Shown: positions 36,623 through 45,973, counted from the first letter of the stretch. The stretch: 64,000 nt of DNA from Polyangiaceae bacterium (GCA_016715885.1 JADJXL010000002.1:124001-188000); one strand, 5' to 3'. Notes: generated by a model not told the origin, from the letters alone. Translations and numbers: made by a program.

Positions 36623-39223
36623 TCACGCCTCGATCGACAAACTCGATTCACGTCCCGGCATGCGCGCATGTGCTCGATGCACGCGCGGCGCATCGCCGAG
36701 CTGGATGAACATGTGCGTGAGCGTCGTGTACATCTGGACCGCTTTGCGCGAGCCAGGATCGAAGCCTCGTTCGGCGTGTTCGAGGGCCCGAGCTGCGTGG
36801 GTGCGAGCGGCGTCGGTGTCGTTCGTACCGAGCGCGACTTTGGCAAGGCTGTAGTGAATGCGCGCCATGCGTCGATACGGCATACGATCGTTCGTGCTCG
36901 TAGCGAGCTCCGTATAGAAGCGCAGCGCTCGTTCCAGATAGTCGCGTGCCGGGACAAACGCACCGGATGCAAGCTCGACCCATCCGAGGTCCATGTCGAT
37001 CTCGGCGCGCAGATCCAAACTTGCCGAAGCGCGCACGGCCGTCGCAGCAGCGCGTTCGAGCAGGTCGCGCGCGTCGGCGTACGCGAGCTCGCGCGCCCGT
37101 TGGTTGCCTGCGCGTGCCAAGAGGTCGGTCACCGCCGGCAGATCCACCTCGTGCTCGGCCGCCACACGCGTGACTTCGAGGATGTGCGGGAGAAGCTCTG
37201 CTCGCTCGCGAGATGTGTTTTCAGCATAGTTTGCCAGGATGATCTCGAGCGCATCGTGCAGCGCCGTCGTGCGCTGTTCGGCCGTACAAAGCTCCTGCAC
37301 GCGCAAGCGGAACGTAGGATCGTACCAGGGCTTGTAGTTCATTTCGTGCATGAACCCGAGCTTGATGAGGTACGGAAGCGCGGTGGCAAAGTCGCCGAGA
37401 CGCTGACACGGAAGTGGAGCGACCGCGAAATACGCCAGGGTTCGAGCGAGCCGCACGGCATGTGGATGTTCCCGGTTTGCCCGTGCGAGAGCTCGGTCGG
37501 CCGATACTTCGGCATCCGGTTCGACGCCGCAACGTTCGCGCAGTTCTCCCTCGATGCGCGTGAAATCCGGCGCGTTGACGTCATCCGTCGCCGGCATTGG
37601 GAGCTTTTCGAGTGCCCGCCGTGCAAGCTCGGGTTTGTCCTGGGCCAATACCAATTCACCGAAGGTGGCGACGAGTTGGGCCGGTGTCGGTAAAAGCCCT
37701 GGAAATTCACGAGACCAACGGCCAGGAAGTGCAATGGGCGACAAACCTCGAATGGCCCGATCGAGATCCTCGATACCGCCATCGATATCGCCATGCGCGA
37801 CTTTGGCGAGCGCATTGGCATGCCACGACAAGACGTCCCCGCCCGGCATGAGCTTTCCGACGACGGAGGCATATTTTTCGGCAATTTCCCGCTCGAGCGG
37901 TTTGTCGTACATGCGTTCGCGGCACCGCGCGATCCAGCGCATCGCGGCCACGAGCTGCTGGGTCATTTCCAACCGATTGGCCTCGACGTTCTCGCCGCCT
38001 TCGGGATCGTCGAGCCAGAAAAGAGCTTGCTCGGCGTGGTCGACGAGGAGGAATGCCGCAGCGCGAAGAATGTCGGGCTGATCATGCGATGGAATCGCAA
38101 TCACGCTTCGCGGCTGTCCCGTCCATAGCAGCACACGGCCAGCCGCTTTTTCTGGCAATCGTGGCATTTCGGCCCCGCCGTCCTCGCTTTCGGAGGCAAA
38201 ATGCATTCCTTGGGGGCCATAGTGGTATTGTACGAGATCATCGATGGCGCGCCCCAGAGCGGCCCATCCGGCGAGCGGCAAGTTTTTCTTGAGATCCGCG
38301 CGCACCGCCGTGACGACGCCGTGCAAGTGCTTCGAGGAACACAGCAGATTCGCCAAGCTTCGATCGCGGCATTGGGGTGACCATTCCGACGCCGAAAGCA
38401 ATTCGCACGCGCGTCCCAAACTATGGAAAACCTCGTCGTCGAGCTCGCCGAGGCGGCTCTTGTCGCGAGCAACGCCGAGATGCGCGGCGCCGCATTGAGG
38501 ATCGAGTCGCAATGCACCGCGGTAATGTTCGATCCGTTCGGCGGGATTGCCATCACGCTGTTCGTCGTGTTGTGCCGCGACGATGTGCATGAGCGCGAGC
38601 GATTGCGCAGTCGTTGGCGACTTGATTTCGTTCTGCGCCGCCGAACCAACGGGTATTTTCCATTTTCGGTTCAGCTCGTAAAGCCGTTTGATGGGAAAAA
38701 CCAAACACGTTTCGAGATCCTCGCCTTGGAACGCAATCCCAACAATGCGATGACGCGCATCGAGTATGGGGGCACCAGCCTCGTTGTTCCCAAGCGGCTC
38801 CGAGAGCTGCGGCGCCAAACCCTCTTCGTCCGGAAGAAGCTTGGCGCTCGTCCAATGGAGCACGACGGCGCGCTTCTCGAGCGCGTTGTCCAAGCAGTCG
38901 CGGTACCCCACGAGCTCGACGTCGACGTTCTCTTGGGTGGCTCCACTTTCGTCCGGGGCAACGAGCTCGAGCGCATGCGGCAACTCGTCGTCGACGCGCA
39001 AGACGGCCAGATCTCCTTCTTCTGGCGCGCACACGCGTTCGAGCTCCGCCGTGCGCACCTGCTCGCCGGCGCGCATGAGCTTCACGTACGGAGCGTTCTC
39101 CGTGAGGCTTGCGACCGTGAGCAAGTGACGCGGTCCAATTGCAACGGCGGTGAAATGGCCGTATCCGGGAGCGAAGGCGAGCCAGATCGCGGCCTCGGTG
39201 GCGGGCTGCGCAGAGGACGTCAC
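36623..39223 (-). CDS. TPR protein with inactive trypsin-like N-terminal domain
   Basis: 866 aa from GTG 39223; the frame is open further upstream but the residues there are not domain-like. Residues 1-195 look like a trypsin fold: GHFTAVAIGPRHLLTVASLT, a DLAVLRV strand, and GNNEAGAPILDARHRIVGIAF. The catalytic His is Ser (TVAS for TAAH), the catalytic Ser is Ala (EAG for DSG) and only the Asp remains. The rest is long helical repeats; clear TPR units are near residues 275-300 and from about 740 to the end. No signal peptide is visible, so it is probably cytosolic. It faces the VgrG island and shares its divergent promoter region. Confidence 0.72.
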   Translation of the reverse strand: MTSSAQPATEAAIWLAFAPGYGHFTAVAIGPRHLLTVASLTENAPYVKLMRAGEQVRTAELERVCAPEEGDLAVLRVDDELPHALELVAPDESGATQENVDVELVGYRDCLDNALEKRAVVLHWTSAKLLPDEEGLAPQLSEPLGNNEAGAPILDARHRIVGIAFQGEDLETCLVFPIKRLYELNRKWKIPVGSAAQNEIKSPTTAQSLALMHIVAAQHDEQRDGNPAERIEHYRGALRLDPQCGAAHLGVARDKSRLGELDDEVFHSLGRACELLSASEWSPQCRDRSLANLLCSSKHLHGVVTAVRADLKKNLPLAGWAALGRAIDDLVQYHYGPQGMHFASESEDGGAEMPRLPEKAAGRVLLWTGQPRSVIAIPSHDQPDILRAAAFLLVDHAEQALFWLDDPEGGENVEANRLEMTQQLVAAMRWIARCRERMYDKPLEREIAEKYASVVGKLMPGGDVLSWHANALAKVAHGDIDGGIEDLDRAIRGLSPIALPGRWSREFPGLLPTPAQLVATFGELVLAQDKPELARRALEKLPMPATDDVNAPDFTRIEGELRERCGVEPDAEVSADRALARANREHPHAVRLARTLAYFAVAPLPCQRLGDFATALPYLIKLGFMHEMNYKPWYDPTFRLRVQELCTAEQRTTALHDALEIILANYAENTSRERAELLPHILEVTRVAAEHEVDLPAVTDLLARAGNQRARELAYADARDLLERAAATAVRASASLDLRAEIDMDLGWVELASGAFVPARDYLERALRFYTELATSTNDRMPYRRMARIHYSLAKVALGTNDTDAARTHAARALEHAERGFDPGSRKAVQMYTTLTHMFIQLGDAPRVHRAHARMPGRESSLSIEA

Positions 39224-39333
39224 GAGGCGATAGTAACGCGATAACGGGGACGAAGAAAAGCAAGTGGGGTTTCGAGCAAACCCGGTTAGGATCACCGGTG
39301 CTGCGCCTTTTTTTCCGCGGCGATCTTTTCCCC

Positions 39334-40395
39334 ATGCGCTTCGTGAACCACACACCTCTGCCGAGCGCGCTCGTTCCATGCGCCGAAGGCGGTGACGATT
39401 TGACGGCCTTGGTGCTGGCAGGCGTCACGTTCGCGATCACCCCCGTTCCAGAAGGAAAAACTCTGGCGGGGCCGACGCTGCGCCTTTCGTACGTACAAAA
39501 GCCGCTCGAACGAGGGCAGGCGAGGATCGAGCCGGCCGACGACATCTTCATCCGACAAGGCGTTTCGGTGACCGCGTCGGGATTCGTGTACGCGCCATCG
39601 GGAAAAGCCACGAAAGCCGACGCAACGATCAGCGTGGGAAGCGAAACGCGTCGCGTTCGTGCTTTCGGTCCGCGCGTGTGGCGCGACGGCATGTTTGGAG
39701 CGCTCTCGGCAACCGCTCCCTTGCCCTTCGATCGCGTGCCGATGGCTTGGGAAGCCGCGTATGGCGGAATGTTGGTACGCAAAACATCGATGATCGAACG
39801 TGACGGGCGTCAATGCCTCGCGCCCGAGTTCACGACGGCGTATCCGTTCAACGCCGATGGCCTTGGGTTTTACCTGGAACGCCACGAAGCCATCGAGAAG
39901 CCGCTTCCGCAGCTAGAGCACCCCGACATGCCCATCAAAAATTGGGACGACAAACCGCAGCCCGTGTGCTTCGCACCGTACCCGATGAACGGCGGACTGC
40001 GCACGCAGGTGCTGAACGACGGCGACAAAGTGGACCTCAACCGCATGGGACGGCTGACGTGTCGAGCGGCCCCGTGGCTCATTTTTCCAGCGATCGAGCC
40101 GGGAACGAACATCGTCTTGACGGGCATGCGACCGAAAGGCGAAACGCTCGCGTTCGTCATTCCAGAAGTGCCCGTGAGCGTTCGCGCGATCCTCGGACGA
40201 GCGCTCTTTCGACTGAAGCCGCGTCTCGACACGGTCGAAATCGACGCCGAAGCTGCCGAAGTGCGGATGGTGTATCGCTGTAGCTTCCGCTTCGGCCTCG
40301 TGCAGCACGAACGACGCGAAGTCTTTCTCGAACCAAGTGATCATTTTCCCGAAGTGCCGAATCCGCCGCGCGCGCAGGCAGAAGCATCGAGGTAA
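39334..40395 (+). CDS. DUF2169 protein (T6SS adaptor-like), first copy
   Basis: 353 aa from ATG 39334. Begins RFVNHTPLPSALVP and contains VLAGVTFAI, MAWEAAYGG and the NPxG-like PYPMNGG region seen in the DUF2169 family. Known DUF2169 proteins (for example the Agrobacterium adaptor of the Tde2 effector) help load effectors on VgrG/PAAR. First gene of a +-strand set; next gene 4 bases on. Which effector it serves is inferred from position. Confidence 0.78.
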   Translation: MRFVNHTPLPSALVPCAEGGDDLTALVLAGVTFAITPVPEGKTLAGPTLRLSYVQKPLERGQARIEPADDIFIRQGVSVTASGFVYAPSGKATKADATISVGSETRRVRAFGPRVWRDGMFGALSATAPLPFDRVPMAWEAAYGGMLVRKTSMIERDGRQCLAPEFTTAYPFNADGLGFYLERHEAIEKPLPQLEHPDMPIKNWDDKPQPVCFAPYPMNGGLRTQVLNDGDKVDLNRMGRLTCRAAPWLIFPAIEPGTNIVLTGMRPKGETLAFVIPEVPVSVRAILGRALFRLKPRLDTVEIDAEAAEVRMVYRCSFRFGLVQHERREVFLEPSDHFPEVPNPPRAQAEASR

Positions 40396-40399
40396 AACC

Positions 40400-41353
40400 A
40401 TGGCCAACAACTTCCACGATCAAGCGGGGCTCTACGTCGTCGGTGTCGATGGCCATGTCGGCCTTCACTTTCCACCGCTCGTGGTGTCGACGTTCTTCGT
40501 GAGCATCACGGCGGTTCATCCCTTCATCCTCGGAGGCAACAAGCAACCGACGGTGTTGATGAACGGCGGCAGACCATCGGTCGTCGATCAACACAACCCG
40601 AAGTTCTTGTGGCCGCACATCGGCGTGAGTCCCGATCCGCTCGACATGTTCACGCCGATCCACATCATCTTCGGCGAACAGAAGTGCTGGCTCCCGCGCC
40701 TCGCCGTGCACATCTGCGGAACTCCAGCAGCCCCCACGGCGATCACGGGACCGATCTCGATCAACACCGAGTGCTGGGAATTCTGCATGCTGCCGCTGTC
40801 GCTGGTTTTTCAGGACGGTACGGTGCAGACGACACCATCGCCGGAAGACTACAAAGCAGGCGTCATTCGGTACCTCGTGGAAGCCGCGATCGATCTCGTG
40901 ATCTTCTTCGCGACCGGAGGGTTTGGCGACGGACCCATCGCGTTTTCGAAGAGCGGTCTCGCGCCCGCGTACAGGCAATTTCAGAATGAAATCGTCGGCG
41001 AGCTGCGCGACAAGGGCATCGAAACGGCTGGCCGCGAGGGCTTTCAGAACATCTCGAACGCGATCAACAAGAGCGTTCGCGACGAGTTCGTCGGCGCGCT
41101 CTTCTTCGATCCGCCGGGCAGCAAATTCGGATGGCTCGGGCTTGCGGCAAACACGGCCAAAGATGGCTTCGGCGTCGACTTTGGCGAGACGTTCAAGAGC
41201 GTCATGGCCGGCGATGGTTTGCCTTCGATGAACTGGAACTGGGGTGATGCCGGACAAACCGTGCTGAACAAGTTCGTCCCGGTGTCGGGACCCGTTGGCG
41301 ACGCGATGGACCTGCGTGCCGAACAGCAACAGATCAACCAAGCAGCCAATTGA
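40400..41353 (+). CDS. Uncharacterised protein, candidate PAAR-like spike tip or effector
   Basis: 317 aa, between two DUF2169 genes. The first about 135 residues are rich in His, Cys, Pro and Gly; QPTVLMNGGRPSVVDQ and then IIFGEQKCWLPRLAVHICG look like two weak copies of the PAAR pattern (PTVxVNGxP, a spike-tip fold). The rest includes a hydrophobic helix (IRYLVEAAIDLVIFFATGG) and a polar alpha-helical tail ending DLRAEQQQINQAAN. No toxin motif recognised. If a PAAR-like tip is right, the tail would be cargo. Confidence in that reading is low. Confidence 0.6.
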   Translation: MANNFHDQAGLYVVGVDGHVGLHFPPLVVSTFFVSITAVHPFILGGNKQPTVLMNGGRPSVVDQHNPKFLWPHIGVSPDPLDMFTPIHIIFGEQKCWLPRLAVHICGTPAAPTAITGPISINTECWEFCMLPLSLVFQDGTVQTTPSPEDYKAGVIRYLVEAAIDLVIFFATGGFGDGPIAFSKSGLAPAYRQFQNEIVGELRDKGIETAGREGFQNISNAINKSVRDEFVGALFFDPPGSKFGWLGLAANTAKDGFGVDFGETFKSVMAGDGLPSMNWNWGDAGQTVLNKFVPVSGPVGDAMDLRAEQQQINQAAN

Positions 41354-41356
41354 TTC

Positions 41357-42505
41357 ATGGTGCGATCATTCGAGCAAAAAGTAGCGCTCGTCAGGCAGGC
41401 CGACACGACGTTTGCCCTTGCAGGCGTGGTAAAACGGACCTACTCGTTCGCGGCGTTGGCGCGCTCGCGCCTCGAGCTTGCCGATGTGCAGGTGCCGCTT
41501 CGTGAAGTGCCGCTGATGGACATCACGGGCCCGACGGAGCTACAGGACGATACGGATCTACTTCCGCAGAAGGTTGCAACCGATGTGGTCGTGATGGGCC
41601 ATGCGCACGCGCCTTCTGGAGCAAAGGAGACGTTCGTATCGGTCGCCGTGGGGAAGATGGCGCGGCGCTTGTCGGTCATCGGGCCGCGGCGTGTCGAGGT
41701 TGGTCCTGATGGAACCGTGCGCTTTACGCCGACCGAATCGTTCACGCGTGTTCCGCTGTCGCCGCGCGTCGCGTACGGTGGTTACGACGTGTGGGCGCAA
41801 GAGCGGCTCGACCCGGTGCCGCGAGGTCTTGCGGCGAGCGTCCCGAAGCCGCTGACTGGGCTCTATGCATATCCGCGCAACCACTTGGGCGTGGGTTGGT
41901 TTGTCGATGTGGATCGATTTCGAGCCGATGGGGCGGCATTGCCACAAATCGAGGATCCGAGCGATCCGGTTTTGCCGGACAGACTGTTCGTTCCGACGGT
42001 GAAACAATGGATTGACGCACCGATATCGGCGTCGATGGGGTGGGTCAATCATCGCAACTACCCGCGCATGCATCGGATGGTGGGATCGATGGTGCCGCAT
42101 GCGCCGCCGGAAAGGCCCATTCGCGAGGCGAGCTTTGCGGATGGAAAGGACCTCTTGGAATCGTGGACGCCAAATGGTGCGGGCGTTCATCCGCGTGCGT
42201 TTTCGGGAGCGGCCCCGGGGCTCGCGGTGGAGCTCTTGCGCGGCAATGAATTGGTGATTCTGGAGAATTTGCACGAAACGGCACCGAGAATCGAATTCAC
42301 GCTGCCGAATGAATGGCCGATGATGACGATGAAGCCGCCGGACGTGAAAGCGTTGGAACTAACGCCCGTGATGCAAACGGTGCGCATCGAGCCGGACGAG
42401 CAGCGCATATCGCTGACGTATTGCGCAGTGATTCCCCTGATGGCCCCGGCGCTGCGAAGTTTCATCGAGCGCGTGGAATTGGGCGTCGTGTGGAAGAAGC
42501 GGTGA
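41357..42505 (+). CDS. DUF2169 protein (T6SS adaptor-like), second copy
   Basis: 382 aa. Starts three bases after the previous stop. It follows the DUF2169 plan: VVKRTYSF near the start, SVAVGKMARRLSVIGPRR, RVPLSPRVAYGGYD, YAYPRNHLGVGW, then a C-terminal MQTVRIEPDEQRISLTYCAVIPL. It diverges well from the first copy, so the two probably handle different partners. Likely an adaptor or chaperone for the upstream candidate tip or effector. Confidence 0.76.
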   Translation: MVRSFEQKVALVRQADTTFALAGVVKRTYSFAALARSRLELADVQVPLREVPLMDITGPTELQDDTDLLPQKVATDVVVMGHAHAPSGAKETFVSVAVGKMARRLSVIGPRRVEVGPDGTVRFTPTESFTRVPLSPRVAYGGYDVWAQERLDPVPRGLAASVPKPLTGLYAYPRNHLGVGWFVDVDRFRADGAALPQIEDPSDPVLPDRLFVPTVKQWIDAPISASMGWVNHRNYPRMHRMVGSMVPHAPPERPIREASFADGKDLLESWTPNGAGVHPRAFSGAAPGLAVELLRGNELVILENLHETAPRIEFTLPNEWPMMTMKPPDVKALELTPVMQTVRIEPDEQRISLTYCAVIPLMAPALRSFIERVELGVVWKKR

Positions 42506-42537
42506 CGCGGGGGGCCCTTGGCGATGATAGCTGGGTC

Positions 42538-42566
42538 GTGACAAACTTTCCGGTTTCTGCTATATA
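42538..42566 (+). promoter_or_regulatory. Sigma70-like promoter, near-leaderless
   Basis: GTGACA (42538-42543), 17-base spacer, TATATA (42561-42566). Close to the TTGACA/TATAAT consensus and unusually clear for this GC-rich region. The predicted transcript start, about seven bases downstream, falls at the ATG of the following gene (42570 or 42576), so the mRNA would be leaderless or nearly so. Confidence 0.55.
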
Positions 42567-42569
42567 GGC

Positions 42570-43517
42570 ATGCACATGGCGCGACGACTCGCAGAGCAGT
42601 CGGTTTCCGATGATCAGGCAGGGCTTACGCGTCCGAAGCATCTGCCTCTTCGTGAAGCGCCGGACGAGCCATATGAGCATCGGCTCAATGAAGATTTGGG
42701 GTGGGCATTGAAGCAGGGGAGTCTACACTTCGAGGAAAAGAGTGCGGTCCATGAATCGCTTCGCCGGATTGCGAGGCGTTTGGATGAGTTGGGAATTCCG
42801 TACGCAATTGCCGGTGGAATGGCATTATTCATGCACGGTTACCAGCGCATGACGGTGGATGTCGACATCCTCGTTTCGAAGGAAGACATCAAGCGAATTC
42901 ATGAAGCACTCGAGGGGCGTGGCTATCTTCCTCCGTTCGAGCGCAGTAAGAATTTGCGAGATACCGAGAATAAAGTTCGTATCGAATTCCTGCTGAGCGG
43001 TGGTTATCCTGGGGACGGCAAACCCAAGCCCGTCGTGTTTCCGGAACCATCCCAGGTATCGATCGACCTAGATGGAATTCGAGTCCTGCAATTGCCGACG
43101 CTCGTCGAATTGAAGTTGGCATCGGGCATGACCAGTCCTGATCGGTTGAAGGACCTCACCGACGTGCAAGAACTCATCAAGCTTCTAGGCTTGTCTTCCG
43201 ATTTTGCCCATCAGCTCAATCCGTATGTTCGCGAGAAGTATCAAGAGCTTTGGAGCAGCGTTCGCGGCGCAGTAAGGCGTTACATATTGCTTTGGCGCAA
43301 CAAGTGGCTCACGGCTGATGCGAAGACGCTACCAGAAATGATCGCGAGCTTGAAAGAAGCGGCGGAGAGATTGGAAGCAATGTTGACGGATGGCGTCGTG
43401 CTCGATCCAAAAGGGGGCACCGAAGACGATTATGCGTATCTCGTGACAACGGATCCTGACGTCGCACGCAAGTACGACATGCATGACGAGAGCGAGATGA
43501 TGCCGGAAGAAGAATGA
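42570..43517 (+). CDS. Nucleotidyltransferase-fold protein (minimal NTase / AbiEii-like)
   Basis: 315 aa from ATG 42570; ATG 42576 is also possible. The core NTase motif is clear: AIAGGMALFMHGYQRMTVDVDILV, with the GG..A...H segment and the DxD pair, and a later acidic position around SIDLDGIRVLQLP. The C-terminal half is helical. Proteins of this type are toxins of AbiE/MenAT systems or tRNA/antibiotic nucleotidyltransferases; no cognate AbiEi-type antitoxin is adjacent. Codon choice is visibly less GC-biased than its neighbours, and it has its own promoter, suggesting recent acquisition into the VgrG island. Confidence 0.72.
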   Translation: MHMARRLAEQSVSDDQAGLTRPKHLPLREAPDEPYEHRLNEDLGWALKQGSLHFEEKSAVHESLRRIARRLDELGIPYAIAGGMALFMHGYQRMTVDVDILVSKEDIKRIHEALEGRGYLPPFERSKNLRDTENKVRIEFLLSGGYPGDGKPKPVVFPEPSQVSIDLDGIRVLQLPTLVELKLASGMTSPDRLKDLTDVQELIKLLGLSSDFAHQLNPYVREKYQELWSSVRGAVRRYILLWRNKWLTADAKTLPEMIASLKEAAERLEAMLTDGVVLDPKGGTEDDYAYLVTTDPDVARKYDMHDESEMMPEEE

Positions 43518-43561
43518 GCTCAGCGAATTGAGCTTGCTGGTGGGGAAATCGTTTGGCTGGA

Positions 43562-45973
43562 CTAATTCAGCTTGATGACGCCAGCCGATACGTCGACGCT
43601 CGGGCCGCCGTTGACCGTGACGGGACTGCCGTTGATCGAAACGGCGCCGCCGTTGATGGCAATGGTGCCACCACGGACGGTGATCGACCCGCCCGTCATG
43701 ATCGTCGTTGCGCCCGTGAGCGTCAGCATTCCGTCGCCCGTAATGGCCGTGAACGGTGCCGTCGCGGTAATCGCGGCGCCGCCGGAAATCGTGACCGAAC
43801 CACCTGCATCGAGCACTTGATTCGGCGCCGTGAGCGTTTGCGTTCCGCCTGCCGTGAGCGTTTGCGCGCCGCCAACGCTCATCGTTTGTGCTCCACCCAC
43901 GCTGATGGTTTGCGCGCCGCCGACGCTGACCGTGTCGGCACCACCAACGCTCATCGTGTGCGATGCGCCAATCGTTTCCGTCTGCGATGCGCCGACGGAA
44001 ATCGTTTGTGCAGCAGCGACTGAAACCGTGTGCGATGCGCCGATCGACGTCGTTTGGTTTGCCCCGACGCTCACCGTCTGGTTTGCCCCCACTGTCGTGA
44101 TCTGGTTTGCCCCGACAACCGTGCTCTGATTGACCCCGACGCTCAGGGCCTGGTTCACGCCCACGGACGTCGATTGGTTCTGCCCAATCGAAATCGATTC
44201 GCTCGCGCCGACGATTTCCGTGTTGTTCGAGCCGACGGTGGTCGAGCGATTGACGCCGGTCGTTTCCGTCCGGTTGTTTTTCACACTCGAGCTCGAGTTG
44301 TTGCCGACCGATTCATTACGATCGTGAACGACTTCGCTGTTCCAATCGCGCGCGGCGTGAATGCGCACGAGCTCGGCGCCCGCGGCGTCGTCGAACATGA
44401 ACTCGTTATAGCCCTGGCCACCAGGACTCGACAAACTCTTGAACGTGCTGATCGTTGGAGAACCAACGGATGGCGCGGGAGGAAGATTGGCACCGTTGTA
44501 GACGCGCCCCGTGATGATGGGACGATCGGGATCGCCATCGATGTACTCGACGACCACCTCGGAATCGACGCGCGGATGCCATACGGCTCCGAGGCCCGCG
44601 CCGGTAAAGGTTTGGCTCACACGAACCCAGCAAGAAGTGGGTTCGCTCTTGTGGCGCTCGCTGTCGCGATCCCAGTGGAAACGCAAACGCACGCAGCCGA
44701 TCTCGCCATCTTGCGGACCTCCAACGTGGATCTCGACGCCCTTGGTGCCCGGAGCGGCCGTGACGAAAGCCGTTTGAGATCCAACGATTCGCGGCTTCGG
44801 TGTGATGCGCGGCGGCCGGTACCGACTCTCTTGCGACACGCCGTCCTTGCCGCGGCGAACGCATTCGAATGTCGCTTCGTACGGCACGTTTTGCGGCTGT
44901 CCGGGGATCGTCGCGACGCCTGACTGTTCGATCGTGATGTCGATCGCCGTCACGAGATACTCGCCTTCGTAACGCGGCTTGTTGTGCTCGAGCTGGAAGA
45001 TCGATCCGGCCCCGAGCATCCGGAGTTTGCCGTGACCAACCGCGTATTCGGCCTCGACGCCGTAGCGTTCCTGCCGGAACTTCGCGAGCGGCTCGCCGCG
45101 AACGGGCGCATCTTGGTAGCCGCCCGGATAGTGATGCTCGATGAGGTCGTCCGCGAGCGCCACGGTGTTCGTGGCGAGCATGAGCTTCGGCTTGCGCCAA
45201 TCGAAATCGTCGAGCTGAACCTTCTTCGGACGAAGCCGCGCTCCGATCTTCATGGTCGACACATCGCGCCCCATGATGCCGGAGCCGCACGGATCGAACG
45301 GATCGAGACGCGCGCGGCCGCCGTCGGCATCACTGAGCACGAGCAGGCTTATGCCAAGGCCGTTCTCGAAATGATACGAAATGCCTTCTTCTTCGAGGAG
45401 CCGCGAAAGAAAATCCAGATCGGTCTCGTTGTACTGCACGACGTACGGACGAACGGTGGGGTCGTCGAGTCGCGTCGTGTCGGCAACGCGCAGCGAGTAG
45501 CGCGCGAGAGCCGCAGAGAAATCAGGGTTTGTCCCGTCATCCGGCGACACCACCATACCCGGAGCTTGCTTGTAGAGCTTGTCGGTCTCGAGCACCGCTT
45601 CGATGATTTGACGGAGCGACTTCTCGAGGAAAATCCGCGATCGCTTGCGATGAGCAGCTCGGACGAGCGGTGGAGAAAGCACCACGCGCATGAGCATGCC
45701 TTCGGGCACCGGATACAGCTCCTCGGCTTCCGAAATGACGCCATGAACCACGCGGCACGGAGGGTTTGTCGTGGTACTGATGCGCAACGTGCCGTGGCGT
45801 CCGACGAGATCGGTCGGATCGACTTCGGGGGCCGGAGGTTTGGCCACGACCACGAGCTCGTAACGAAACAGCGACGAGATTTGCTCACGCGCACGAACCT
45901 GAGCCACGAGCAAATGCGACCACGGCGCTCCATCGGCGCCTTCCCAAGCAAAGCGGAAATCGTAGTCAGCCAT
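43562..45973 (-). CDS. vgrG: VgrG-family type VI secretion spike protein with long octapeptide needle
   Basis: 803 aa from ATG 45973, with GGGAAGGAC upstream. The N-terminal two-thirds is the gp27/gp5-like VgrG core: LVAQVRAREQISSLFRYELVVVA, GRHGTLRIS, FLSRLLEEEGISYHFEN, then the OB-fold signature CVRLRFHWD and SCWVRVSQTF.AGL.... From about residue 553, twenty or more 8-residue units (such as TVSVGANQ) form a predicted triple-stranded beta-helix needle, and the last 90 residues are a Gly-rich beta-solenoid tip. It pierces target membranes carrying effectors. Convergent with the NTase gene; divergent from the small gene at 46111. Confidence 0.92.
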   Translation of the reverse strand: MADYDFRFAWEGADGAPWSHLLVAQVRAREQISSLFRYELVVVAKPPAPEVDPTDLVGRHGTLRISTTTNPPCRVVHGVISEAEELYPVPEGMLMRVVLSPPLVRAAHRKRSRIFLEKSLRQIIEAVLETDKLYKQAPGMVVSPDDGTNPDFSAALARYSLRVADTTRLDDPTVRPYVVQYNETDLDFLSRLLEEEGISYHFENGLGISLLVLSDADGGRARLDPFDPCGSGIMGRDVSTMKIGARLRPKKVQLDDFDWRKPKLMLATNTVALADDLIEHHYPGGYQDAPVRGEPLAKFRQERYGVEAEYAVGHGKLRMLGAGSIFQLEHNKPRYEGEYLVTAIDITIEQSGVATIPGQPQNVPYEATFECVRRGKDGVSQESRYRPPRITPKPRIVGSQTAFVTAAPGTKGVEIHVGGPQDGEIGCVRLRFHWDRDSERHKSEPTSCWVRVSQTFTGAGLGAVWHPRVDSEVVVEYIDGDPDRPIITGRVYNGANLPPAPSVGSPTISTFKSLSSPGGQGYNEFMFDDAAGAELVRIHAARDWNSEVVHDRNESVGNNSSSSVKNNRTETTGVNRSTTVGSNNTEIVGASESISIGQNQSTSVGVNQALSVGVNQSTVVGANQITTVGANQTVSVGANQTTSIGASHTVSVAAAQTISVGASQTETIGASHTMSVGGADTVSVGGAQTISVGGAQTMSVGGAQTLTAGGTQTLTAPNQVLDAGGSVTISGGAAITATAPFTAITGDGMLTLTGATTIMTGGSITVRGGTIAINGGAVSINGSPVTVNGGPSVDVSAGVIKLN
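43838..44317 (-). repeat. VgrG octapeptide repeats (about 20 units of 24 bases)
   Basis: About twenty 8-residue units with pattern T-x-S-V-G-A-x-Q (variants GASH, GVNQ, GGAQ) in consecutive register, like the VxGxxxxx repeat of the gp5 needle of phage T4. At DNA level the units are 24 bases and several are nearly identical, so copy number could change by recombination. Confidence 0.85.

Noticed and set aside
35336..37693. A 785-residue open frame on the + strand
   Set aside because: It lies opposite kamD and the TPR protein, is Arg/His-rich with no domain pattern, and arises from GC codon bias.
42506..43561. A complete toxin-antitoxin pair around the nucleotidyltransferase
   Set aside because: Only one gene is present; the 64-base upstream gap holds a promoter, not an antitoxin gene.
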